A DNA stretch of 64,000 nt from Prochlorococcus sp. AG-347-O22 (GTDB taxonomy: Bacteria > Cyanobacteriota > Cyanobacteriia > PCC-6307 > Cyanobiaceae), in contig QCCX01000002.1 of NCBI GenBank assembly GCA_003278845.1, forward strand, positions 153,919 through 217,918. Reading direction: 5' to 3'. The position numbers and the translations under genes were made by a program. The notes under the pieces were generated by a model. It saw only the letters and a program-made list of their open reading frames with translations. It was not told where the DNA came from and did not search any database. Shown here in pieces: positions 1 to 7,572 of the stretch (its first letter is position 1; each line of letters begins with the position of its first letter).

Positions 1-466
1 GTTGCCAATCTTTTTCTCCTAAGTAAAGATTTTTTGGCTTGATGAGGTTAAGTAGTCTATAAACTACTGTACAAACGCCATCAAAATGTCCAATTCGATT
101 TACTCCACATAATGCAGAAGATAATTCTATTGGAGCTTTTAGGAAGCTAATATTTTTATTATTTGGTGGATATATATCTTCATTACTTGGGATGAAGATG
201 GCATCTGCGCCATTTGAAAGGGAGATTTTTATATCATTATCAATTGTTTTAGGGTAATTCTCTAAATCTAACTTATTATCAAATTGCAGTGGATTAATAA
301 AAATACTCACTAAATTAACATTAGAATTGTCATTTTTTGCTGTTGATATTAGTTTTATATGTCCATTATGAAGATTACCCATTGTTGGAATAAAGTTAAT
401 TTCACTATTTATATTTCTTCTCCAATTTTCTATTTCTTTAGTTTTCCTTATGATTACTTTTTTCAC
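1..466 (-). CDS. panC: Pantothenate synthetase domain (PanC, probably PanC-Cmk fusion), partial
   Basis: This is the N-terminal ~155 residues of pantothenate synthetase, which joins pantoate and beta-alanine using ATP in coenzyme A synthesis. The reverse strand reads from a GTG at 466 (VKKVIIRKTKEIENW). It shows the nucleotide-binding signature IPTMGNLHNGH, then SIFINPLQF, FIPSNEDIYP and GHFDGVCTVV, ending at LGEKDWQ at the window edge. In cyanobacteria this domain is commonly fused to cytidylate kinase; that part would lie outside the window and cannot be seen. It is divergent from purM, with about 98 bp between the start codons. Confidence 0.93.
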   Translation of the reverse strand, partial: MKKVIIRKTKEIENWRRNINSEINFIPTMGNLHNGHIKLISTAKNDNSNVNLVSIFINPLQFDNKLDLENYPKTIDNDIKISLSNGADAIFIPSNEDIYPPNNKNISFLKAPIELSSALCGVNRIGHFDGVCTVVYRLLNLIKPKNLYLGEKDWQ

Positions 467-564
467 TTTGTTTTTAAAAAATAAATCTATTTGATAAATA
501 ATTACTGGACAAAAGCAATCTTAGGAGGAATATCTATATAGGGAAAGTCTATCATTTTTATTTC

Positions 565-1608
565 ATGGATTACAAAACATCAGGTGTGGATATAGAAGCT
601 GGGCGAGAATTTGTTTCCGAAATCAAACAGGCAGTTGAAGGGACTCATACATCTAATGTGATTGAGGGTATTGGTGGGTTCGGAGGTTTGTTTAGAATTC
701 CTATCGATAGTTTTAAAAAACCAGTTCTTGTTTCAGGAACTGATGGTGTTGGAACAAAATTAGAATTAGCTCAAAGCAGAAACTTTCACTTTGAGGTTGG
801 TATTGATTTAGTTGCTATGTGCATGAACGATATAATTACTAGTGGTGCAAAACCTTTATTTTTTCTAGATTATATTGCTACTGGTAAGCTTGATAAGAAA
901 CAATTATTGAGGGTTGTTCAGGGAATTTCACATGGATGCCGAGAAAACAACTGTTCATTACTCGGCGGAGAAACTGCTGAAATGCCTGGATTTTATTCGA
1001 AAAATAAGTATGATCTTGCAGGATTTTGTGTTGGAATAGTTGATGAGGATAAGCTTATTAATGGTAAAAAAGTCTCTGAAAATGACTTAATAATTGCTTT
1101 AAAAAGTAATGGAGTTCATAGTAATGGCTTTAGTTTAGTAAGAAAAATTATTCAAAACAATAATCAAATAGATAAAGAATTTGAAAAATTTTCTTACTTA
1201 AATTTTTATGATGAGTTATTGAAACCTACAAAAATTTACAATAATGTGATTAACCAAATCTTATCTGAAAATATAGAAATTAAAGCAATGTCTCATATAA
1301 CTGGAGGAGGAATCCCAGAAAATTTACCAAGATGTATGCCTACTGATTTTATCCCTTATATCAATACCAGTTCTTGGGAAATACCTATTTTATTTAAATT
1401 CCTTCAAGAGAAAGGATCTATTCCTGAAAAAGATTTTTGGAATACTTTCAATCTTGGCGTGGGATTTTGTTTAATTATTGATAAACAATTTAAGGACGCT
1501 ATATTAAGTATCTGTAAAGATTACGATATAGATAGTTGGGAAATTGGAAAGATAGTTCGAAAAAATGAAACAACAATTAATAAATTTTTGCCAGAAATTT
1601 TAACTTAA
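565..1608 (+). CDS. purM: Phosphoribosylformylglycinamidine cyclo-ligase (AIR synthetase)
   Basis: PurM closes the imidazole ring of purines: it converts FGAM plus ATP to aminoimidazole ribotide in the cytoplasm. The 347-residue length is normal for the family. The N-terminal ATP-binding region shows VSGTDGVGTKLEL (about residues 56-68), followed by GIDLVAMCMNDI and LGGETAEMPGFY (about 133-145). The C-terminal half keeps HSNGFSLVR and the glycine-rich MSHITGGGIPENLPR. It starts at ATG 565 (MDYKTSGVDIEAG), the usual beginning in cyanobacteria. Confidence 0.97.
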   Translation: MDYKTSGVDIEAGREFVSEIKQAVEGTHTSNVIEGIGGFGGLFRIPIDSFKKPVLVSGTDGVGTKLELAQSRNFHFEVGIDLVAMCMNDIITSGAKPLFFLDYIATGKLDKKQLLRVVQGISHGCRENNCSLLGGETAEMPGFYSKNKYDLAGFCVGIVDEDKLINGKKVSENDLIIALKSNGVHSNGFSLVRKIIQNNNQIDKEFEKFSYLNFYDELLKPTKIYNNVINQILSENIEIKAMSHITGGGIPENLPRCMPTDFIPYINTSSWEIPILFKFLQEKGSIPEKDFWNTFNLGVGFCLIIDKQFKDAILSICKDYDIDSWEIGKIVRKNETTINKFLPEILT

Positions 1609-1676
1609 ATTTTTTATTTTTTTAAATGAGTTTTAAAAAATTATTTTTTATACCCAAATGAAAAAGTTAGGTGTAA

Positions 1677-1706
1677 TATAATAAGATTACCGCCGAATTA
1701 TATCGG
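1677..1706 (+). promoter_or_regulatory. Candidate promoter and 5' leader of the following gene
   Basis: An exact TATAAT lies at 1677-1682, preceded by TG-rich sequence, and 57 bp separate it from the ATG at 1739. No convincing -35 element is visible, which is common in Prochlorococcus. A short dyad (CCGA at 1693-1696, TCGG at 1703-1706, six-base loop) follows and would fall at the start of the transcript. This rests on motif matching only. Confidence 0.4.
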
Positions 1707-1738
1707 AAGTTTAAGTATTAAGATTTAACCTTTATTCA

Positions 1739-2380
1739 ATGCCCTTTGCAAATAATCAAAGAATTACACGTAGACGTAGTTCAGCTGGCCCTACACCTCC
1801 AAAAAGACCAATAGGTAATAATTCTGAATCAAATGGTAGACAGGCTCAAGGCCCAAGGCCAACTTTCTTGACACTAAGGGATCATGGGAAAGTTTTTGTT
1901 GCTGATTTACCAAATTTGTCCGATGGTCAATTAGCGCACATTAGTAAAGAAGCTAATGAAGTTTTAAATAGTTTGGAAAAAAGACTTAGTGATCTCGAAA
2001 ATGAACCTAATATTAGTAATCCTGAAAACGATACTCTGATAAAAGCCTCTACCAAAAGAGATGTCACACTAAGGTTTATTAAATCAATAGAAGAAGAACA
2101 AGAACATAGAAAGAACAATCCTGCTTTACGAGATGCAGCATCTGAATCGTTGCCGAGAACTTTTCTTGAGGTAGCTAGACATAGATTGCCTGGAGCAACT
2201 TTTGATTCACTACTCAGAGAGGCTCTTGAAGCTTGTGCAGTTGATGAAAGTACTGAAGAAAATCAAGTTATTGATGAGCCTAAAGAAACTGTAAAAATTA
2301 TGGATATACCCTCTTCCAACACTAATGCTTCACTTGTTGTTAGTATCGACTCAAATGATTCTAAGAATGACTCCATTTGA
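1739..2380 (+). CDS. Conserved cyanobacterial protein of unknown function
   Basis: I do not recognise a characterised family. The 213-residue product is soluble: no signal peptide or membrane segment. The N-terminus is basic and probably disordered (RITRRRSSAGPTPPKRPIG). A central acidic, helical segment (about residues 60-125) looks like a coiled coil: ANEVLNSLEKRLSDLENEP, then FIKSIEEEQEHRKN. A conserved-looking core, PRTFLEVARHRLPGATFDSLLREAL, spans about 138-163, and the tail is acidic and Ser/Asn-rich. The last codons overlap the next small gene by 14 bp, which suggests translational coupling. Confidence 0.75.
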   Translation: MPFANNQRITRRRSSAGPTPPKRPIGNNSESNGRQAQGPRPTFLTLRDHGKVFVADLPNLSDGQLAHISKEANEVLNSLEKRLSDLENEPNISNPENDTLIKASTKRDVTLRFIKSIEEEQEHRKNNPALRDAASESLPRTFLEVARHRLPGATFDSLLREALEACAVDESTEENQVIDEPKETVKIMDIPSSNTNASLVVSIDSNDSKNDSI

Positions 2381-2534
2381 TTCAACACAAGAGTTAATAA
2401 GTTTTAAAGACCAAAATAATTCAAAAATTAACCTTACCTCAGAGAAAGATCCTGTTTTATGTAATCATTGCAAAAGGACTGCATCAAATGGTGTTAGATG
2501 TTTAGGAATGTGTGTAGCAGATAATGATTACTAA
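2367..2534 (+). CDS. Small Cys-rich protein (55 aa), function unknown
   Basis: A small ORF overlaps the end of the preceding gene. I choose ATG 2367 (MTPFDSTQELISFKDQ) over the upstream in-frame ATG 2325, because the upstream 14 residues lie inside the other gene and look like an out-of-frame readthrough. The C-terminal half carries CNHCKRTASNGVRCLGMC, a C-x2-C-x9-C-x3-C pattern typical of a small zinc-binding knuckle. It probably binds metal, but its partner is unknown. I recall similar small proteins in other Prochlorococcus genomes. Confidence 0.6.
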   Translation: MTPFDSTQELISFKDQNNSKINLTSEKDPVLCNHCKRTASNGVRCLGMCVADNDY

Positions 2535-2573
2535 AATAATTCAAATTTTCATGTAAATAATCTTATGAAAATA

Positions 2574-2605
2574 ATTAATAAATCAATTAAATTTTATTTA
2601 TTAAT
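2574..2605. terminator. AT-only perfect hairpin, possible terminator
   Basis: ATTAATAAAT (2574-2583) and ATTTATTAAT (2596-2605) are perfect 10-base inverted arms with a 12-base loop. The hairpin sits 39 bp after the stop of the small Cys-rich gene. It has no G or C in the stem and no long T tail, so terminator function is only possible. Confidence 0.3.
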
Positions 2606-2740
2606 CGATATCAAGTATTTTTATTAATAATAAAAAAAGATTATTTTTCTATATATCAATAAGTAATTGAAACTTTATACCCTTATTTGACATTGAAGTT
2701 CTTAGAAAAACTTTATAATTAAATGCTTAAAAAATTAAAT

Positions 2741-2770
2741 AAGGCGGCACCCAGATTCGAACAGGGGATA
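2741..2770 (-). repeat. Truncated copy of the tRNA-Cys 3' end (att-like direct repeat, distal copy)
   Basis: Thirty bases match 4541-4570 at 29 of 30 positions, in the same orientation. The second copy is the T-arm and 3' acceptor strand of the complete tRNA-Cys. Similarity stops immediately after the repeat, so this is a fragment and not a second tRNA gene. A direct repeat of a tRNA 3' end, placed downstream of the intact tRNA, is the classic mark of integrase-mediated insertion. Confidence 0.85.
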
Positions 2771-3089
2771 TTCTTATGTGAAGTAAGCTATTACTTGCTT
2801 CTTAAGAGTTTTTCCCCAACTTACTGTCTAGTTGCTGTCCATAAATTTCATAATTAAAAACTTAGTTTGATAATTCTTTTTATACAAAATTGCCCACTGG
2901 ATAGAAAGTGATTAAGTAGAAAATATACAAACAACGATGAGTATAAGTTGAGTCCTGATTAACTTTTAAAAATTCAAAACGTTTAGAGTCTCAACTTGAG
3001 ATAATTAAAAAGTGAAAAAGATAAAACTATTTCTATTTATCTAGAAAAATAGTAATATGATTTAGTCTTAAATAGGGTTTTTAAAGAAA

Positions 3090-4352
3090 TTGATTTCACA
3101 AAAAGTCTCTAAAAAAAAATTTATAGGATTTTTCTCTTTAAAAAGGAAATTTAAACCGTTTTTAATATTTAATGTTTTATTATTATTATTCATAATTGAT
3201 TTATCTAAAGCAGATACTAATTTTCCTAATAAAAAAAATAATCAAATAGATATTGAGTACTTAGACTCAAAGAATGAATTAGAGGATTACATTATTGATA
3301 CTGGCGATTCAATTGCTTTAGAATTTTATCCTGCAAATGAATTAAGTGGAATTTTTCCGGTTAATGAAGAAGGAGAATTATTCTTACCAAGGTTAGATGA
3401 AACTTATGTGAGAGGACTGACTACTTCTGAATTAAAAAGTTTATTAGAAAAAAGATATTCAGAATTTTTAATTGATCCAGATATAAAAGTAAGGATCGCA
3501 GTATTTAAAAGTATTAGAGTATTAGTAAGAGGCGAGTTGAGAAATCCTAGTTTTATTAATTTTCCTAGCTATCAATCAAGCTCATTTTTAACTTTAGATA
3601 ATAATGATACTTCTAAACTAGATTCATCTCAGGAATTAGATTCATCTCAGGAATTTAATAATGCGCAATTTATAATAGGTAAAAATTCAGAATTAAGTAA
3701 TCAATCTTCAGACAATATAGTCTTCAAAAGATCAGGTGAAAATCTTATTACCATTTCTGATGTGATTAGAAAAGCTGGTGGTATAACTGCTAACACTGAT
3801 TTATCTAAAATTGAAATTATAAGAGATGTACCTCTTGGAAAAGGTGGAGGTAAAAAGAGAGCTTTTATAAATCTCAATTCATATTTAAATGAAACAGATC
3901 CTACTAATGATATACGTATATTTCATGGAGATAGTTTGTTTTTCCCTAAGTTAAGTAAGGCTGATCCAAATCAAATTCCAAAGTCTGTTTTTTTAGATAT
4001 TTCTCCAAAGTTCATCTCAGTAAATCTTTTTGGTAGAGTCGAAACTCCAGGACTTGTTAAACTTCCCCTTGAAGCTACCTTATCCGATGCGATTGATCTT
4101 ACTGGACCAATTAAACCTCTTTCTGGAAAGATTGTTTTAATAAGGTACGAGAATGATGGAACATTAATAAAGAAAAAGATTTCTTACTCAGCACAGGCAA
4201 AAAGAGGATCCAAAAGAAATCCCTACTTAAAAGAAAATGATATAATAGGTGTAAAAAATAGTATGCTTGGTAGAAGTGCTGGTCTAATAAAAGCGGTTAC
4301 TGAACCATTTGCTGGAATATATTCTACAAAAAAACTAATTGAAGAATTTTAG
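3090..4352 (+). CDS. Wza-like polysaccharide export protein (Poly_export + SLBB)
   Basis: This is a 420-residue secreted or periplasmic protein of the outer-membrane polysaccharide export family. The N-terminus has a basic stretch followed by a hydrophobic segment (FLIFNVLLLLFIIDLSKA, about residues 24-41), either a signal peptide or an anchor. The Poly_export domain follows: DYIIDTGDSIALEFYP, then LFLPRLDETYVRGLTTSELKSLLEKRYSEF and DIKVRIAVFKSIRVLVRGE (about 65-150). Two SLBB-like segments come after it (TISDVIRKAGGI and SVNLFGRVETPGLVKLP). No lipobox Cys is obvious. The start is TTG 3090; there is no in-frame ATG before the hydrophobic segment. It is the only gene in the tRNA-Cys-bounded insert, and no capsule synthesis genes adjoin it. 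Confidence 0.75.
   Translation: MISQKVSKKKFIGFFSLKRKFKPFLIFNVLLLLFIIDLSKADTNFPNKKNNQIDIEYLDSKNELEDYIIDTGDSIALEFYPANELSGIFPVNEEGELFLPRLDETYVRGLTTSELKSLLEKRYSEFLIDPDIKVRIAVFKSIRVLVRGELRNPSFINFPSYQSSSFLTLDNNDTSKLDSSQELDSSQEFNNAQFIIGKNSELSNQSSDNIVFKRSGENLITISDVIRKAGGITANTDLSKIEIIRDVPLGKGGGKKRAFINLNSYLNETDPTNDIRIFHGDSLFFPKLSKADPNQIPKSVFLDISPKFISVNLFGRVETPGLVKLPLEATLSDAIDLTGPIKPLSGKIVLIRYENDGTLIKKKISYSAQAKRGSKRNPYLKENDIIGVKNSMLGRSAGLIKAVTEPFAGIYSTKKLIEEF
3621..3656 (+). repeat. 18 bp tandem duplication inside the export gene
   Basis: The unit at 3621-3638 is repeated at 3639-3656 with one mismatch. It encodes DSSQEL followed by DSSQEF in a Ser/Asn-rich linker between the Poly_export and SLBB domains. 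The length is a multiple of three, so the frame is kept. It looks like a recent slippage event in a disordered linker. Confidence 0.85.
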
Positions 4353-4493
4353 CCTATGACTTGATTCTTTTAATATTTTTGAAGATTTTGTTTTGTTATT
4401 AGGTAATAGGATAATGGTATTAAGATAATAAATAATTTAATCAAATTGCTTTCCACAAAATTTGCTTATTGATGTATAATCGTTTTTCAAAAC

Positions 4494-4520
4494 TTACTGT
4501 GCTGGAAGGGATAACAGTAA
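4494..4520 (-). terminator. Possible terminator of tRNA-Cys
   Basis: Perfect 7-base arms TTACTGT (4494-4500) and ACAGTAA (4514-4520) lie 22 bp beyond the tRNA-Cys 3' end. Read on the minus strand, the hairpin is followed within two bases by TTTTG. The T tract is short, so this is only a candidate. Confidence 0.35.
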
Positions 4521-4540
4521 AATTGATTTCAAAATTGAAA

Positions 4541-4570
4541 AAGGCGGCACCCAGATTCGAACTGGGGATA
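4541..4570 (-). repeat. tRNA-Cys 3' end: proximal copy of the 30 bp direct repeat
   Basis: This copy belongs to the complete tRNA-Cys and matches 2741-2770 at 29 of 30 bases; the one difference is in the T-stem (CT here, CA in the distal copy). It would correspond to the att site that regenerates the functional tRNA after integration. Confidence 0.85.
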
Positions 4571-4612
4571 AAGGATTTGCAATCCTCTGCCTTACCACTT
4601 GGCCATGCCGCC
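4542..4612 (-). tRNA. tRNA-Cys(GCA)
   Basis: The reverse strand folds as a complete tRNA. The acceptor stem is GGCGGCA / TGCCGCC with a U discriminator, as expected for cysteine. The D-arm contains CCAAGTGGTAAGG, the anticodon loop is TTGCAAA (GCA), and the T-arm contains GTTCGAATC. No CCA is encoded. Its 3' end is duplicated 1.8 kb away. Confidence 0.96.
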
Positions 4613-4654
4613 GAAAAAGATCCTAATGAGTCTTTTTATGATCTTAACAGTAAG

Positions 4655-5884
4655 GTGTCTCATTCTCTATTATTTATATGCAATGGTCATGGAGAAGATG
4701 TAATCACATCAGAGATAATAAAAAGATTACTAAAAAAAATAAAAAATAAAAATATTGAAGTTTTGCCGTTAGTAGGAAATGGAGATATATTTAATTCCAT
4801 AAAATCAAAGAATTTTCGTAAAATAGGATATTTAAAAGAGCTGCCTAGTGGAGGTTTTAGTAATCAAAGTCTGAAGGGATTTGCGCTTGATTTGTTTGCA
4901 GGATTTTTAATCGATAATTTAAGAAATTTTCTACTTGTAAAACAGAAGTCAAAACATAACTGCAAAATTATTGCAGTAGGCGATTTTTTGCCATTACTCT
5001 ACGCTTGGAGTTCAGAATGCGAATTTAGTTTCATTGGAACTCCCAAAAGTGATCATACTTGGAGTAGCGGGCCGGGTTGGGATTTAAGCGATTTTTATCA
5101 TAAGTTGAAAGGTTCTGAATGGGATCCATGGGAAATGTTTTTAATGAAATCTCCAAGATGTAAAAATTTAATTATGAGAGATAAAATTACAGCTAATAAT
5201 TTGAATAAAAAAAATATTGATGCAAAATACTTGGGTAATCCAATGATGGATTTTGTTAATGCAACAAACGAAAATATATCAAATATTATTTCTTTTAAAA
5301 GGATCATTTTATTAGTTGGAAGTAGATACCCTGAAGCTCTTAAAAATCTTGATAATTTTCTAAATTCTTTGCAAGACTTTGATTTATCAAAGAATTTGGT
5401 AATACTTTTGCCTTTGAGCATTAATGCGAATGTGATTCAAATTCAAAGTTATTTAAATAAGTATGGTTTTATAAAACAGAGTAAAGTTAAATTTCTAATT
5501 GATGAAGATTCAGTATGGAAAAAGAAAGATCAATATGTATTGATTGGAAAAGGTAAATTCAATTCATGGGCCAATATGGCAGAAGTTGGCTTGTCTAATG
5601 CAGGAACTGCTACAGAGCAAATTGCTGGGCTTGGAATTCCATCTCTTTCTCTACCGGGACTTGGACCACAATTTACAAAATCATTTGCAAAAAGGCAATC
5701 AAGATTATTAGGGGGTAGTGTATTAGTTTGCAAGAACAAAAAAATTCTTTTAAAACGTTTAAGTTTACTTTTGAAAGGAAAAGTTAATAGGTTAGAACAA
5801 GCAAAAATTGGAAAAAAAAGAATGGGAAAATCCGGAGCAAGTAAGAAAATCGTAGATGCCATTAACCTTCATTTGTTATCTTAG
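4655..5884 (+). CDS. Lipid-A-disaccharide-synthase-like protein (GT-B fold)
   Basis: The product resembles the cyanobacterial family of lipid-A-disaccharide synthase-related proteins. Its acceptor is unknown, and it is separate from true LpxB. The open frame extends upstream to 4469, but that part reads antisense through tRNA-Cys and cannot be coding, so I start at GTG 4655 (VSHSLLFICNGHGEDVITSEII; 409 aa). Family-like features are the N-terminal CNGHGED, IPSLSLPGLGPQFT near the C-terminus, and the GNAGTATEQ-like stretch LSNAGTATEQIAGLGIP that resembles a GT-B nucleotide-sugar site. No membrane segment is evident. Confidence 0.75.
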   Translation: MSHSLLFICNGHGEDVITSEIIKRLLKKIKNKNIEVLPLVGNGDIFNSIKSKNFRKIGYLKELPSGGFSNQSLKGFALDLFAGFLIDNLRNFLLVKQKSKHNCKIIAVGDFLPLLYAWSSECEFSFIGTPKSDHTWSSGPGWDLSDFYHKLKGSEWDPWEMFLMKSPRCKNLIMRDKITANNLNKKNIDAKYLGNPMMDFVNATNENISNIISFKRIILLVGSRYPEALKNLDNFLNSLQDFDLSKNLVILLPLSINANVIQIQSYLNKYGFIKQSKVKFLIDEDSVWKKKDQYVLIGKGKFNSWANMAEVGLSNAGTATEQIAGLGIPSLSLPGLGPQFTKSFAKRQSRLLGGSVLVCKNKKILLKRLSLLLKGKVNRLEQAKIGKKRMGKSGASKKIVDAINLHLLS

Positions 5885-5919
5885 TAAATGGCATTAGCTT
5901 ATTAATTATTAATTCTTTT

Positions 5920-6186
5920 ATGTATCCAATAAATGATCGGCAATATCTTAAAATTTGTGCAGAGATTGCAAAACTTTTGAGTATAAGTTTATCTTCTGCT
6001 AAAAAGAAAGTAGAAATTCAAATTGCAAAAGAAGGCTCGAAAACTATTCAAGAAAAAATAAAAGTTGCGCAAAATGTTTTAAAAATTTGTGAAAAAAATT
6101 ATGTAGATAAATTAAGTTCTTCAAGAATACTTGATAAGCTTATGGAAACTCTTGATGGTGAAGATAATTTTTTAACTGAAGATTGA
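5920..6186 (+). CDS. Conserved small protein of unknown function (88 aa)
   Basis: I do not recognise a named family. The product is a basic, mostly helical protein (MYPINDRQYLKICAEIAKLLSISLSSAKKKVEIQIAKEG) with an acidic tail. The LLSISLSSAKKKVE part could form a small helical bundle or helix-turn-helix, but no motif decides this. It begins 35 bp after the preceding gene and converges with RNase D, the two stops being 3 bp apart. Confidence 0.7.
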   Translation: MYPINDRQYLKICAEIAKLLSISLSSAKKKVEIQIAKEGSKTIQEKIKVAQNVLKICEKNYVDKLSSSRILDKLMETLDGEDNFLTED

Positions 6187-6189
6187 TTC

Positions 6190-6825
6190 TTAATGTTCAA
6201 ATATATTTGAGAATTTTAGTATATCTAAATCAGCATGTACAGAAACTGTTTCGAAACATTTTTGAGCTAATTCATATCTATTCTCTCTTTCTAAGATAAC
6301 TTTTAATTTATGCATAGCTTCAATTAAATATCTAACATCATTTGCTGCATAATCTAATTGATTTTTTGTTAAATCTTCGTTGCTACCCCAATCACTACTT
6401 TGAGAGCTTTTGTCCAGTTCTATACCTAATAATTCATTAATTAAATCCTTTAAACCGTGTTTATTTGTATAAGTTCTTGCCAACTTACTAGCAATTTTTG
6501 TGCAAAAAATATTTTTTGTATTAATTTCAAGATTGCATTTTAGAGCTGCTACATCAAATCTCGCATAGTGAAATATTTTAGTAATTTTGTCATCTTCAAG
6601 AAGTTTTTTTAAATGAGGTGCAGAAGATGTATTAAGTTCTATTTTTATACAGGATGTTCTTTTGAATTCATTGCATATTTGTACTAAACAGAGTCTATCT
6701 CTTCCATGAATTAAACCCATTGCTTCAGTGTCAATAGCTAGGTAGGATGATTTTTTATAAAGATTGTATAAATCTACTGTTAAATCGCTATAAAGAAGAT
6801 CAATATTTTTATTTTCAATAGTCAT
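6190..6825 (-). CDS. rnd: Ribonuclease D-like 3'-5' exonuclease
   Basis: This is a DEDDy-type 3'-5' exoribonuclease that trims tRNA and other small RNA 3' ends. The exonuclease motifs are intact: YLAIDTEAMG with the DxE pair (about residues 31-35), HYARFDVAAL (Exo II Asp), and YAANDVRYL (Exo III with Tyr and Asp). At 211 residues it consists of the exonuclease domain alone and lacks the HRDC domains of E. coli RNase D, as is usual for cyanobacterial homologues. Confidence 0.88.
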   Translation of the reverse strand: MTIENKNIDLLYSDLTVDLYNLYKKSSYLAIDTEAMGLIHGRDRLCLVQICNEFKRTSCIKIELNTSSAPHLKKLLEDDKITKIFHYARFDVAALKCNLEINTKNIFCTKIASKLARTYTNKHGLKDLINELLGIELDKSSQSSDWGSNEDLTKNQLDYAANDVRYLIEAMHKLKVILERENRYELAQKCFETVSVHADLDILKFSNIFEH

Positions 6826-6986
6826 TTTAATAAGTATTTAAAGAAATTTAAAATTAAGAATATTACTTAAGATTTTATTTAATTAAGAATTTTTATCCAA
6901 TAGGTATATTTTACAGAATAATTCTAAAAATTTATAATATGATGTAACTTTAATTTTTATTCTCGAGTAACTAGAAAAATTATTTA

Positions 6987-7544
6987 ATGTCATATTCCTT
7001 AAATTCAACATTATTGCTGACAATTCTCTTGGCCATAGGATTATTTTTTTTTCTTAGGGCTTCCAGTAAAGATAGAACAACCATCGTTGAGATTTCCTCT
7101 TCTCAGAAGCCAATTAAGGTTTTAAATGGTTTATGTGAATGGCTTAATTTAAGGGGATGGAAGCAAACAGGAGGGGATTTTGAACAAAGAATTTTAATAT
7201 TCAAGGGTCAAGTTGTTTCTAGTAAATTTTTAGCAATTTTTTTAGGTTTCCTTGGCGGTTTCGGTTCTTGTGCTTTGGGATTAGTAATTATTCAAATATA
7301 TCCTCAATTGGGTTGGTGGCCAATTCTTTTGGGATTAATTGGTGGCCCTTTGTCTGGAATTGTTTATTTTAAAAAATCATCAAGAGAAGAGAAATTTGAA
7401 TTAAGGTTGATCAACGAAAATGAAAATGATTCAACTTTTATGAGACTTAGAGCCCATAGGGATGAATTAATCTCTTTAGAAAATGAACTCGGAGAAAAAC
7501 TTCAATTAAAAAGTGACGGTTCTTTATTTAAAACACCTATTTAA
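6987..7544 (+). CDS. CCB2/CCB4-like membrane protein (cytochrome b6 haem attachment)
   Basis: The 185-residue product has an N-terminal membrane segment (about 6-24) followed by FLRASSKDRT, and two further membrane segments (about 80-102 and 107-125) around a GGFGS...GWWPILLGLIGGPLSG stretch. This pattern, with a downstream LRGWKQ, matches cyanobacterial and plastid CCB2/CCB4 proteins, which help attach haem ci to cytochrome b6. The assignment comes from remembered family sequence and not from a catalytic motif. It has its own intergenic region upstream (161 bp). Confidence 0.65.
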   Translation: MSYSLNSTLLLTILLAIGLFFFLRASSKDRTTIVEISSSQKPIKVLNGLCEWLNLRGWKQTGGDFEQRILIFKGQVVSSKFLAIFLGFLGGFGSCALGLVIIQIYPQLGWWPILLGLIGGPLSGIVYFKKSSREEKFELRLINENENDSTFMRLRAHRDELISLENELGEKLQLKSDGSLFKTPI

Positions 7545-7572
7545 GATACTTTAAAATTTTATTCGATAATTT

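Larger units (their letters stand above)
2535..3089. other. 555 bp gene-poor region: left boundary of the tRNA-Cys insert
   Basis: No credible ORF is seen in either strand. It holds the AT hairpin at 2574-2605, the truncated tRNA-Cys copy at 2741-2770, a hairpin at 2780-2801 (GAAGTAAG / CTTGCTTC, one G-U pair), and an 8-base inverted repeat AAGTTGAG (2945-2952) / CTCAACTT (2990-2997) about 95 bp before the export gene. The last may belong to that gene's leader. Confidence 0.6.
2741..4540. mobile_element. Putative remnant of a tRNA-Cys-integrated element (1.8 kb)
   Basis: The segment between the truncated tRNA-Cys copy (2741-2770) and the intact tRNA-Cys (4542-4612) has the geometry of a site-specific insertion at a tRNA 3' end. 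It contains one cargo-like gene, a Wza-type export protein, and no visible integrase. tRNA-anchored integrative elements (tycheposons) that carry cargo are known in Prochlorococcus. That this is one, or the eroded remains of one, is inference from the repeats. Confidence 0.45.

Noticed and set aside
2741..2830. A second tRNA-Cys gene
   Set aside because: Only the T-arm and acceptor 3' strand match; no anticodon arm, D-arm or 5' acceptor strand follows. The nearby hairpin at 2780-2801 does not carry a GCA anticodon loop.
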